Of a DNA stretch of 64,000 bases, positions 57,166 through 64,000 are shown piece by piece (positions within the stretch are counted from its first letter, which is position 1; the number at the start of each line of letters is the position of its first letter). The DNA is from Actinomadura syzygii. GTDB lineage: Bacteria; Actinomycetota; Actinomycetes; Streptosporangiales; Streptosporangiaceae. The stretch spans positions 558,001 to 622,000 of the forward strand of contig NZ_VSFF01000003.1 in assembly GCF_008085905.1 (NCBI RefSeq), in the 5' to 3' direction. The notes beneath the pieces were generated by a model. It was not told where the DNA came from. It ran no database searches and saw only the letters and a program-made list of their open reading frames with translations. A program made the position numbers and the translations under genes.

Positions 57166-57797
57166 TGGCGGCGGCGCGCGTCGACCGGGTCGTCACGTCC
57201 GGGACGTTCTCCCTCGACGGCGGGACGTGGGACGTCGACAACAACGTCTGGATCGTCGGCGACGACGCCGAGGCGATCGTCATCGACGCGGCGCACGACG
57301 CGGCGGCGATCGCGGCGGCGGTCGGCGACCGGAAGCTGCTCGCGATCGTGTCCACGCACGGGCACGACGACCACATCGACGCGGCGCCCGAACTTCGGGC
57401 CCGCACGGGCGCGCCCGTCCTGCTCCACCCGGACGACCTGATGCTGTGGAAGCAGCGCCACCCTGACATCGACCCGGACGGCGCGCTCTCCGACGGCCAG
57501 GTGATCCCGGTGGCGGGGACGGAGCTGACCGTCCTGCACACACCGGGTCACTCCCCCGGCGCGGTGTGCCTGCACGCGCCGGGGCTCGGCACGGTGTTCT
57601 CCGGCGACACGCTGTTCAACGGCGGGCCCGGCGCGACCGGCCGGTCGTTCTCCGACTTCCCGACGATCATCGCCTCGATCCGGGACCGGCTCCTGACGCT
57701 CCCGGCCGCCACCGAGGTCCGGACGGGCCACGGCGACGCGACCACCATCGGCGCCGAGGCCCCGCACCTGGACGAGTGGATCGCCCGCGGCCACTGA
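57165..57797 (+). CDS. MBL-fold hydrolase, partner of MscR
   Basis: 210 residues. THGHDDHIDAAPEL (binuclear zinc motif), HTPGHSPGAVCLH, FSGDTLFNGGPGATGRS and TGHGDATTIGAEAPHLDEW. Probably acts on S-formylmycothiol or related thioester after MscR. Overlapping start with mscR stop (TGATG) means co-translation. Inferred from context; not proven. Confidence 0.93.
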   Translation: MAAARVDRVVTSGTFSLDGGTWDVDNNVWIVGDDAEAIVIDAAHDAAAIAAAVGDRKLLAIVSTHGHDDHIDAAPELRARTGAPVLLHPDDLMLWKQRHPDIDPDGALSDGQVIPVAGTELTVLHTPGHSPGAVCLHAPGLGTVFSGDTLFNGGPGATGRSFSDFPTIIASIRDRLLTLPAATEVRTGHGDATTIGAEAPHLDEWIARGH

Positions 57798-57839
57798 CCC
57801 TGACGGGTTAGTCTCCCTCTGGCGGAACGGCCGTCCCGG

Positions 57840-57879
57840 CAGAGCCTGACAGAGCCCGGCAGAGCCTTACAGAGGGGGC
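57840..57879 (+). repeat. Four tandem 10-bp units before the lipoprotein gene
   Basis: CAGAGCCTGA, CAGAGCCCGG, CAGAGCCTTA, CAGAGGGGGC in succession, starting at 57840. TAGTCT at about 57811 is a -10 candidate, so the repeats would be in the 5' leader; the last includes the AGAGGGGG ribosome-binding site. Confidence 0.6.
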
Positions 57880-57882
57880 GCG

Positions 57883-58641
57883 ATGCGGCGCAGGGCACCG
57901 CTCGCGCTCTTACTGTGCGCGGCGTGCGCGGTCGCGGCGGGATGCGGACGTGACGCCGAGGGCGCGGGCGTCCCGCCGCCGACCGCATCCGTCGCGTCTC
58001 CCGCATCCCCCGCGTCTCCGTCCGCCGCCGCCCCGCCGTCGGAGACCCCGGATTCGCCGTTGCCCGAACAAGTGAAGCCGGTGCCGCTCGGACGTCCCGG
58101 CGGCTGGCGGATCACCACGTACTACACGGCGCTGGAAAGCCTCTACCGGGGGAAACGCAAGGCGGTGCGCGGCTGCGCCAAGTTCCACTGCTCGCACGGG
58201 AAGACCCCGCTCGGCTCGTACCCGGATGACTTCCTGAAGGTGATCCAGACCGAGGGCAGCGGGCGCATCACCGCGGGCCCGCAGCGCGGCCGGTACCTGA
58301 ACTGGTCGCACAGCGTCGGCTACTGGCTGGACGACACAACCCGCGACTCGCGGGGGCGTCCGTTGAAGGCATGGTCGTCGGCGGCGGCCGACAAGTCGGT
58401 GCTCGCACGGGACCAGGGTTTCGCGATCGTCGAGTGCGGCAAAGAGGGCGGCGGACGCCCCGTCGAGCGCGAGGTGTGCGAGAGGTTCCAGAAAGCCCGC
58501 TGGACGGTCACCGACCTGTTCCGTCCCGGCTACGGGGGCCAGAACCACGCGGACGTCTACATCGGTGAGGAGCACGGCTCCCGGTTCGCCGACTCGCCGT
58601 TCTACACGACGCTGAACGGCGCCACCCTCGGACCGTCCTAG
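57883..58641 (+). CDS. Lipoprotein of unknown function
   Basis: 252 residues. Signal with lipobox AAGC at Cys21, then a long Pro/Ser/Ala linker (28-65), and a globular domain with WRITTYYTALES, CAKFHCSHGKTPLGSYP, GRYLNWSHSVGYWLDD, IVECGKE and RWTVTDLFRPGYGGQNHADVYIGEE. The DLFRPGYGG...HADVYIG end resembles 3D/double-psi barrel domains, but the family is not recognised. Six-odd Cys may form disulfides. Convergent with the cyclase gene; stops overlap on CTAG. Confidence 0.82.
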   Translation: MRRRAPLALLLCAACAVAAGCGRDAEGAGVPPPTASVASPASPASPSAAAPPSETPDSPLPEQVKPVPLGRPGGWRITTYYTALESLYRGKRKAVRGCAKFHCSHGKTPLGSYPDDFLKVIQTEGSGRITAGPQRGRYLNWSHSVGYWLDDTTRDSRGRPLKAWSSAAADKSVLARDQGFAIVECGKEGGGRPVEREVCERFQKARWTVTDLFRPGYGGQNHADVYIGEEHGSRFADSPFYTTLNGATLGPS

Positions 58642-60296
58642 GCCCCGTCGAACGGGACCGTTCCGCGGTCGCGCGGCGAGGCCAGCCGCGTGGGCTCGGT
58701 GCGGCCCCGGAGGGTGACCTCGCCGTCGAAGGTCCAGCGGGCGGCCTCGTCCGGGTCGGCGCGGGCGACGAGCGTCCCGGACGCCAGCACCCGCCCCTCG
58801 GTGGTCTTGGCCATGTCGGTGAGCCGGGCGGCCTCGTTCACCGGGTCGCCGATCACGGTGTACTCGAAGCGCTCCTCGGCGCCGATGTGCCCGGCGACGG
58901 CCTCGCCCGCCGAGACGCCGACCGCGGCGCGCAGCTCGGGGACGTCCGCGCGCAGCCGCCCGGCCAGCTCCCGGGCCGCGGCGAGCGCGCGGGCGGGCGC
59001 GCCGGGCAGGTCGAGGGGCGCGCCGAAGACGGCGAGCGCGGCGTCGCCCTCGAACTTGTTGATCCAGCCGCCGTGCGCGCCGACCACCTCGACGACCACG
59101 GTGAAGAAGGCGTTCAGCAGCCGCACGACCTCGGCGGGCGGGCGCTCGGCGGCGAGCCGGGTGGAGCCGATCAGGTCCACGAACAGCACCGCGACCTCGC
59201 GCAGCTCGCCGCCGAGGTCGATGCCGCGCTCGACGGCGACGCGGGCGACGTCCTCGCCGACCTGGCGGCCGAACAGGTCCTGGAGCCGCTCGTGCTCGCG
59301 CAGCCCGGCGGCCATGTGGTTGAACCCGGCCTGGAGCAGCCCGACCTCGCTGCCGTCGTAGACGGGGACCTCGACGTCCAGGTCGCCGCGCCGCACCCGG
59401 GCCAGCCCGACCCGCACCGACTCGACCGGGTCGGCGATCGCGCGGGCCGCGCCGTAGGTGACGCCGAACCCGACGACCAGGGCGATGCCGCCGAGCGCGA
59501 GGACGGCGAACGCGAAGTCCCGGACGGTGATCCGCGCGATCAGGAAAGACCCGACCGCGAGGGTGATCAGCCCGAGGATCGGGACGCCCGTGCCAAGAGC
59601 CCAGGCCAGCACCGACCGGGCGACGACGCCCGGCAGCCCGATCCGGCGCGGATCCTTGTGGGGGGCCGACCCCCCACGCCCCCCGGAAGGGCGCGGTGGC
59701 TCACTGCGCAGCGCCGTGGTGACCGCGCGCCGGAGCAGCCGCTCGGTCAGCAGGTAGACGACGGTGCAGGTGGTGAGGCCGCCGAGCAGGCTCGTCAGGC
59801 CGAGCTTGACCGCGAGGAGGCCGGAGAACGGCGCGTTGACGGCGACCCAGCCGACCGTCCCGATGCCCCAGAGCGTCAGGTGGACGGCCATCAGCCGGAA
59901 CGGCCCGTACAGCAGCAGGGACCGCTCGTGCCGGTCCGGCTCGTCGTGCCGCTCGACCAGCCGCCGGACGCGGCGGAAGAACCGCTCGCCGAGGACGAGC
60001 CCGACTGGCAGCGCGGCGGCGACGTAGGCGGTGAAGACGGCCAGGTTGAAGAGCTGGAGCCGGTCGGACACGGGGCCGACCGGGTCGGGCACGACGACGG
60101 CGAAGGCCAGCACGACGAGCGCGCCGACGAGGTTGGCGAGGCCGGTTGCGGCGGTGACGAGGATCCGGGCGCGGCGGGCGATCCGGGCGCGCGAGTCGTC
60201 CGGGGCGCCGTCGATGAAGCGCCACAGGGGGCCGAGCACGGTCCGCCTCCGCCGCGGGGGCGGGTCGGGGGCGGGTTCCGTCTGGCCGGTCTCCAT
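58638..60296 (-). CDS. Class III adenylate/guanylate cyclase with membrane and HAMP domains
   Basis: 552 residues from the ATG at 60296, behind TAATCT (8 nt, leaderless). About six membrane helices in 45-280, HAMP about 283-336, catalytic domain about 366-530. Metal Asp374 (FVDLIGST) and Asp418 (INKFEGDA); Lys414 and Asp484 match adenine-type specificity, and Asn487/Arg491 are kept, so it looks active as an adenylate cyclase. Residues 198-216 include a linker encoded by the G/C hairpin repeat (59659-59676). No defined partner; the CRP-type genes lie at 47.8-52.6 kb. Confidence 0.93.
   Translation of the reverse strand: METGQTEPAPDPPPRRRRTVLGPLWRFIDGAPDDSRARIARRARILVTAATGLANLVGALVVLAFAVVVPDPVGPVSDRLQLFNLAVFTAYVAAALPVGLVLGERFFRRVRRLVERHDEPDRHERSLLLYGPFRLMAVHLTLWGIGTVGWVAVNAPFSGLLAVKLGLTSLLGGLTTCTVVYLLTERLLRRAVTTALRSEPPRPSGGRGGSAPHKDPRRIGLPGVVARSVLAWALGTGVPILGLITLAVGSFLIARITVRDFAFAVLALGGIALVVGFGVTYGAARAIADPVESVRVGLARVRRGDLDVEVPVYDGSEVGLLQAGFNHMAAGLREHERLQDLFGRQVGEDVARVAVERGIDLGGELREVAVLFVDLIGSTRLAAERPPAEVVRLLNAFFTVVVEVVGAHGGWINKFEGDAALAVFGAPLDLPGAPARALAAARELAGRLRADVPELRAAVGVSAGEAVAGHIGAEERFEYTVIGDPVNEAARLTDMAKTTEGRVLASGTLVARADPDEAARWTFDGEVTLRGRTEPTRLASPRDRGTVPFDGA
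59659..59689 (-). repeat. Dispersed G/C hairpin repeat, copy 2, inside a coding region
   Basis: Minus strand TGGGGGGTCGGCCCCCCA (59676-59659), the same 18-bp core as copy 1; surrounding bases match at 27 of 31 positions. Here it is in frame in the cyclase gene, encoding part of a Gly/Arg/Ser linker. Confidence 0.75.
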
Positions 60297-60406
60297 GAGC
60301 GTGCAGATTAGCCGGTCATATCGCCCGTCTCCCCGTCCGGGGGACGTCACCCGGGAGAGGTCTCCCGCACTTCATGACCAGGGGGTCACCACTGTGTCGG
60401 CCGAAC

Positions 60407-60901
60407 TCAGGTGCGGATGGGGTCGAGCATCCGGTGCGGCGTCCGGAGGACGCGGCTGACCGGGTCGGTGCGCCGCCGGGCGCCGGGGACCGCGTGGATC
60501 TCCAGCTCCTCCGGCGGGGCGGCGCGGCCGCAGGCGGCGCACGTCCCGTCCGGTCCGACGCGGGCGCCGCAGGCGACGTGCACGAACACGCGGCTCGGCT
60601 CGGCGGACAGGTGCCGCTCGGCCCACCGGGCCAGCGTGTGGACGACGGGCCACAGCTCCTTGCCCATGTCCGTGAGCACGTAGTCGTGGCCGTCCTTGAC
60701 GAGGATGCCGGTGTCGACGAGCGCCTGCAGCCGCGCGGACAGCACGGCGCGCGGGATGTCCAGGTGGACGTGGAAGTCGCTGAAGCGGCGCACGCCGTAG
60801 AAGGCGTCGCGGACGATCAGCAGCGTCCAGCGCTCCCCCACGGCCTCAAGGGCGCGGGCGAGCGAGCAGTCCTGGGCGGCGTAGTCCTTGCCGAGTGCCA
60901 T
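60407..60901 (-). CDS. HxlR-family transcriptional regulator with C-terminal Cys cluster
   Basis: 164 residues. HxlR winged helix (CSLARALEAVGERWTLLIVRDAFYGVRRFSDFHVHLDIPRAVLSARLQALVDTGIL region) then a C-terminal extension with CGARVGPDGTCAACG, a zinc-like Cys cluster. Start ATG at 60901 with GATAAT (60916-60911 minus) 9 nt upstream. Divergent from the exporter; a pair of 18-bp inverted repeats covers both promoters. Confidence 0.92.
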   Translation of the reverse strand: MALGKDYAAQDCSLARALEAVGERWTLLIVRDAFYGVRRFSDFHVHLDIPRAVLSARLQALVDTGILVKDGHDYVLTDMGKELWPVVHTLARWAERHLSAEPSRVFVHVACGARVGPDGTCAACGRAAPPEELEIHAVPGARRRTDPVSRVLRTPHRMLDPIRT

Positions 60902-60910
60902 GCGCACCAC

Positions 60911-60981
60911 ATTATCCAATCCCAGGTTCAGTGAACGAACCGATCGTGCTACGGTCGGCCCATTCGGTTCGTTCACTGAAC
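60911..60981. promoter_or_regulatory. HxlR/MFS divergent promoters with long inverted repeat
   Basis: GTTCAGTGAACGAACCGA (60926-60943) and its exact reverse complement (60964-60981), 20 bp apart. Each arm itself contains an 11-bp palindrome GTTCA-G/C-TGAAC. The minus -10 is GATAAT (60916-60911); the plus -10 candidate TACGGT (60950-60955) lies in the spacer. Two identical HxlR sites, one for each direction. Confidence 0.8.
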
Positions 60982-60993
60982 TTGGAGTTGCGC

Positions 60994-62379
60994 ATGACGA
61001 CTTTGGCGCCGCCCCGGGCCGCGCGCCGCGCGCCCGGCACGTCCGCCGCGCTGGCCGTGCCCGCCGCCGCGACGTTGCTCGCCCTCATGAACTACACGGC
61101 GCCGATGGCGACGCTGGCCGACACCGCGCGGGGCCTGCACGCGGGCGGGACGGCCCAGATCTGGCTGATGAGCTCGATCAGCCTCGGCCTCGCGGCGGCG
61201 CTGCTCGCCGTCGGGAGCCTCGCCGACGACCACGGCCGCAGGCGCGTGTTCGTGCTCGGCGCGGCGGTGCTCGCCGTGTCGAGCGTGGTCTGCGCGCTCG
61301 CGACGAACGCCCCGCTCTTCGTGGGCGCGCGGATCGTCCAGGGGGCGGCGAGCGCGGTGCTCATCGCGACCGGGCTCGGGATCATCGCCGCGTCGTTCGA
61401 GCCGGGCCCGCGCCGGGCGCACGCCACCGGGGTGTGGGGCGCGATGATCGGGCTCGGGATCGCGCTCGGCCCGATCGCGTCCGCCGGGCTGGCCGAGATC
61501 GGCGGCTGGCGGCTCTGGTACTGGGTGTGCGCCGCCGCCTCCGTGCCGGTGGGCCTCGCCGCGCTGCGGCTGCCCGAGTCCCGCGCCGCCCGGCCGCGCG
61601 GCCTCGACCTGCCGGGCCTGCTCACCATGGTCCTCGGGATCGGCGCCCTCGTCGCGGCGATCACGATGGGACGGCTCGGCTGGACGCGCCCGTCCGTGCT
61701 CGGGCTGTTCGCGGCGGCGGCCGTGCTGCTCGCCGCGTTCACCGCGGTGGAGGCGCGGCGCCGCGAGCCGATGCTCGACCTCGGGCTGTTCCGCCGCCCG
61801 GCGTTCCAGCTGTCGATCGTCGGGGCGCTCATCACCGGGCTCGCCGTCATCGGGATCATGAGCTACCTGGCGACCCTGATGACGCTCGTCCTCGGGCTGT
61901 CCGCGCTGGCGTCGGCGCTGGTCCTCGCGATCTGGTCGGGGATCTCGTTCGCCGCCGCGCTGCAGGCCCGCAGGCTCCCGTCCCGGCTGCCCGCCGGGCG
62001 GCTGCTCGGCGCGGGCCTCGCGCTCAGCGCCGCCGGGGAGCTCGCCATGCTCGGGATGGGCCCGGACGGGCACTGGTGGCGGCTCGCCCCCGGGCTGGTC
62101 GTGTCCGGGATCGGCAGCGGGCTCGCCAACGCGATGCTCGCCCGGCTCGCCGTCGAGAGCGTCCCCGCCGACCGCGCGAGCATGGGCTCGGGCGCCAACA
62201 ACACCGCCCGGTACGTCGGCGCGTCGGTGGGCGTCGCGGTCGTCGGCGCCATGACCACCGGGCAGGGCGGCGGCGCGTCCGGCCTGGCCCACGGCACGAA
62301 CGTCGCGATGCTCGTCTCCGCCGCCGTCGCCCTCGGCGGCGCGGCGCTCATGATGGTGATTCGCGAACGGGACAGGTGA
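60994..62379 (+). CDS. MFS drug exporter (DHA2-like)
   Basis: 461 residues, about 14 helices. Motif LADDHGRRRVFVLGA (motif A) after helix 2, VQGAASAVLIATGLGIIAASF (motif B/C region). Substrate unknown. GGAG 6 nt before the ATG at 60994. Controlled by the divergent HxlR regulator. Confidence 0.92.
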   Translation: MTTLAPPRAARRAPGTSAALAVPAAATLLALMNYTAPMATLADTARGLHAGGTAQIWLMSSISLGLAAALLAVGSLADDHGRRRVFVLGAAVLAVSSVVCALATNAPLFVGARIVQGAASAVLIATGLGIIAASFEPGPRRAHATGVWGAMIGLGIALGPIASAGLAEIGGWRLWYWVCAAASVPVGLAALRLPESRAARPRGLDLPGLLTMVLGIGALVAAITMGRLGWTRPSVLGLFAAAAVLLAAFTAVEARRREPMLDLGLFRRPAFQLSIVGALITGLAVIGIMSYLATLMTLVLGLSALASALVLAIWSGISFAAALQARRLPSRLPAGRLLGAGLALSAAGELAMLGMGPDGHWWRLAPGLVVSGIGSGLANAMLARLAVESVPADRASMGSGANNTARYVGASVGVAVVGAMTTGQGGGASGLAHGTNVAMLVSAAVALGGAALMMVIRERDR

Positions 62380-62423
62380 CCGGAGCGACGCGCCGGCGGC
62401 GCGAGGACCACCTGTCCCGACTT

Positions 62424-62450
62424 CGGGGGTCTGGGGGTCGCCCCCCACAG
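62424..62450 (+). repeat. Dispersed G/C hairpin repeat, copy 3 (shortened)
   Basis: CGGGGGTCTGGGGGTCGCCCCCCACAG with core TGGGGGTCG-CCCCCCA (62432-62447), two bases shorter than copies 1 and 2. Between convergent exporter and VWA genes, so probably their terminator. Confidence 0.7.
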
Positions 62451-62452
62451 GT

Positions 62453-63853
62453 CTAGGCGAGTTCTTCGATGAAGGCGGTGAGCTGCGTCAGGTTGCGGCA
62501 CTCGTACATCGGGACGATCTCCCCGTACGGGGACGCGGCCGAGTCGCCGGTGTCCCACTGGACGCGCGGCTCGGGGTTGAGCCAGTACGCGTGCCGGGCG
62601 CGCCCAGCCATGGCGCGCAGGACGGGCAGCGACAGCTCGCCGTAGTTGGAGCGGGCGTCGCCGAGGACGAGCAGGGAGGTCTTCGGGGTGATCGCGTCCC
62701 GGTACCGCTCGTCGAACACCTTGAAGGCGTGGCCGTAGTCGGAGCGGCCGGTGATCCAGACGAGGTCGGCCTCGGCGGCCATCCGCGCCATCGCGTCCGC
62801 GACGTCCGCGCCCGGCGCGAAGTACTTGGTGATCTCGTCGGCGGCGTCGATGAACGCGAACGCGCGGACCTTGCTGAACTGCTCCCGCAGCGCGAACGTC
62901 AGCAGCAGCGTGAAGTGCGCGAACGCCGACACGGAGTCGCTCGCGTCGCACAGGATCACGAGCTCCGGCTTGTGCGGGCGGGGCGGGCGGTGCCGGGTGG
63001 TCAGCGGCACCCCGCCGGTGGCGAGGGACGCGCGGACCGTCCGGCGGAAGTCGAGCCGCCCGCGCCTGCCCTGCCGCTGCTTCCGCACCAGCCGGGACGC
63101 GAGCCTGCGGGCCAGCGGGTGCACCTCGCGGCGCAGCGCGGCCAGCTCGGCGCGTCCGGCGGCGGCGAAGTCGAGCCGCTCCAGCGGCGGGCGGACGGCG
63201 AGCCTGGCCGTCCGCTCGACGCCGGTGTCCTCGGCGATGCGGCGGCGGACCTCGCCCGCGACGAGATCCTCGAACCGGGTCATGCGGTCGCGGAACGTCC
63301 GGCGGGCGACGCGCTCGGCCATGCCGCCCCGCTCGCGCCCCTCCAGGACGGCGGCGAGGAGCCGCGCCATGAGCGTCTCCGGCGACATGGCGCGCAGCAC
63401 CCCGGCGGAGAACCACGACTCCTGCCCCGGAGTCCGCCCGTACTCGGCGACGGCGAGCCGCGCGAAGCGCCGCAGACCCGCGTCGTCGCCGGACAGGAGG
63501 AGGTCGGCCAGCTCGTCGCGCCGCGCCTGCACCCGCGGGTCCAGCGCGGACGGGACGGGACGCCCGTCGTCCCGCAGCGTGCGCGCCGGGCGCTCCGGGT
63601 CGGGCGCGGCGCCGGCCCCGTCGCCGACCGCCGCCGGGAACCACAGGTCGAAGAGCGTGTCGAACGTCAGGCGGTGCTGCGGCCGCTTCACCACGGTCGC
63701 GGCGTAGGCGGCGCGCAGCGACTCGCGGTCGAGCAGGTCGACCAGCCGCATGGCGCGGACGGCGTCCAGCCCCTCGGCGACCGACACCGGCAGCCCCGCG
63801 CGGCGCAGCTCCGCGACGAACCCGGTGTGCCGGTCGACGAGGGAGCCGGTCAC
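62453..63853 (-). CDS. VWA domain protein (CoxE-like)
   Basis: 466 residues. N-terminal helical region with RHTGFVAELRRAGLPVSVAEGLDAVRAM, then a CoxE-type VWA domain at about 300-460 with ILCDASDSVSAF (MIDAS variant DASDS), SDYGHAF and LGDARSNYG. Acts with a MoxR-type ATPase to remodel or mature partner enzymes. The GTG start overlaps the moxR stop. Confidence 0.9.
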   Translation of the reverse strand: MTGSLVDRHTGFVAELRRAGLPVSVAEGLDAVRAMRLVDLLDRESLRAAYAATVVKRPQHRLTFDTLFDLWFPAAVGDGAGAAPDPERPARTLRDDGRPVPSALDPRVQARRDELADLLLSGDDAGLRRFARLAVAEYGRTPGQESWFSAGVLRAMSPETLMARLLAAVLEGRERGGMAERVARRTFRDRMTRFEDLVAGEVRRRIAEDTGVERTARLAVRPPLERLDFAAAGRAELAALRREVHPLARRLASRLVRKQRQGRRGRLDFRRTVRASLATGGVPLTTRHRPPRPHKPELVILCDASDSVSAFAHFTLLLTFALREQFSKVRAFAFIDAADEITKYFAPGADVADAMARMAAEADLVWITGRSDYGHAFKVFDERYRDAITPKTSLLVLGDARSNYGELSLPVLRAMAGRARHAYWLNPEPRVQWDTGDSAASPYGEIVPMYECRNLTQLTAFIEELA

Positions 63854-64000
63854 AGCCCCAGTTCCTTGATCGCCCGCTCGTGGTCGGAGACGTGCTTCAG
63901 CACGACCCCGAGCGTCCCGGCGACGGCGGCCTCGTCCAGCGCGTCCAGGCCGAGGGCGAGCAGCGTCCGCGCCCAGTCGACGGTCTCCGCGATCGACGGC
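63850..64000 (-). CDS. MoxR-type AAA+ ATPase, C-terminal end (partial at window edge)
   Basis: Only the last 49 residues are in the window: the segment PSIAETVDWARTLLALGLD, then VLKHVSDHERAIKELGL, the usual C-terminal helices of MoxR/CoxD-like ATPases. The stop TGA (63850-63852) overlaps the VWA start GTG, so the two form an operon. The Walker motifs are outside the window. Confidence 0.8.
   Translation of the reverse strand, partial: PSIAETVDWARTLLALGLDALDEAAVAGTLGVVLKHVSDHERAIKELGL

Noticed and set aside
47829..60296. A complete Pycsar or CBASS defence system
   Set aside because: The cyclase is a membrane/HAMP type unlike soluble CD-NTase or PycC enzymes, lies 6 kb away on the same strand but not in the operon, and the effector resemblance is only topological.
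58638..60296. The cyclase as a guanylate cyclase
   Set aside because: Lys414 and Asp484 fit adenine specificity; guanylate enzymes usually have Glu and Cys/Ser at these places.

Overview
This is a GC-rich (over 70% by eye) actinobacterial chromosome segment, most like Streptosporangiales/Actinomadura-type organisms. The signs are whiA, an RbpA homologue, two mycothiol-linked families (MscR and an MDMPI-type protein), the actinobacterial G6PDH partner OpcA, many GTG starts, and many genes preceded by TAnnnT about 6-8 nt before the start codon (leaderless-type promoters). From memory of Streptomyces, the backbone follows the conserved block pgi/zwf/opcA/pgl - secG/tpiA/pgk/gap - whiA/yvcK/rapZ/uvrC - uvrA - MBL hydrolase. 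Here that block is opened by three accessory insertions.

Layout. 1-6975: two tandem, diverged phosphoglucose-isomerase-like genes, then zwf-opcA-pgl (entry to the oxidative pentose phosphate pathway). 7075-28438: accessory stretch with an L,D-transpeptidase, a ferredoxin plus a cysteine-containing HTH regulator, two DesK/NarL-type two-component systems, an MFS/MarR pair, TetR/methyltransferase, MocR/phosphoesterase and XRE-cupin/racemase pairs, several small-molecule enzymes, and glyA behind a ZTP (pfl) riboswitch. 28527-32442: rbpA, secG, tpiA, pgk, gap (minus strand). 32640-35753: three tandem paralogous membrane/secreted proteins of unknown function. 35960-44908: whiA-yvcK-rapZ-uvrC, two Rieske lipoproteins and uvrA. 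45132-53142: TetR/SnoaL pair, MBL and MDMPI-type proteins, a stand-alone Crp regulator, a 1311-residue CRP-NB-ARC-TPR fusion and a small three-helix membrane protein. 53325-64000: MBL hydrolase, P-loop protein, secreted lipase, mscR plus MBL (mycothiol/formaldehyde detoxification), two lipoprotein/cyclase genes, HxlR/MFS efflux pair, and a CoxE-type VWA protein with the end of a MoxR ATPase.

Themes. The strongest regulatory signals are palindromes or direct repeats in divergent intergenic regions, nearly all AT-richer than their surroundings and overlapping a readable promoter: 14.2, 17.57, 19.82, 21.15, 27.6, 45.73 and 60.95 kb, plus the fdxA promoter at 10.2 kb. The best candidates for something undescribed are (1) the CRP-NB-ARC-TPR protein encoded 16 bp after a Pycsar-effector-like membrane protein, with a Crp regulator beside it and a class III cyclase 6 kb away, and (2) the three-paralogue operon wedged between gap and whiA. 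No tRNA, rRNA, CRISPR array, transposase or integrase was seen.
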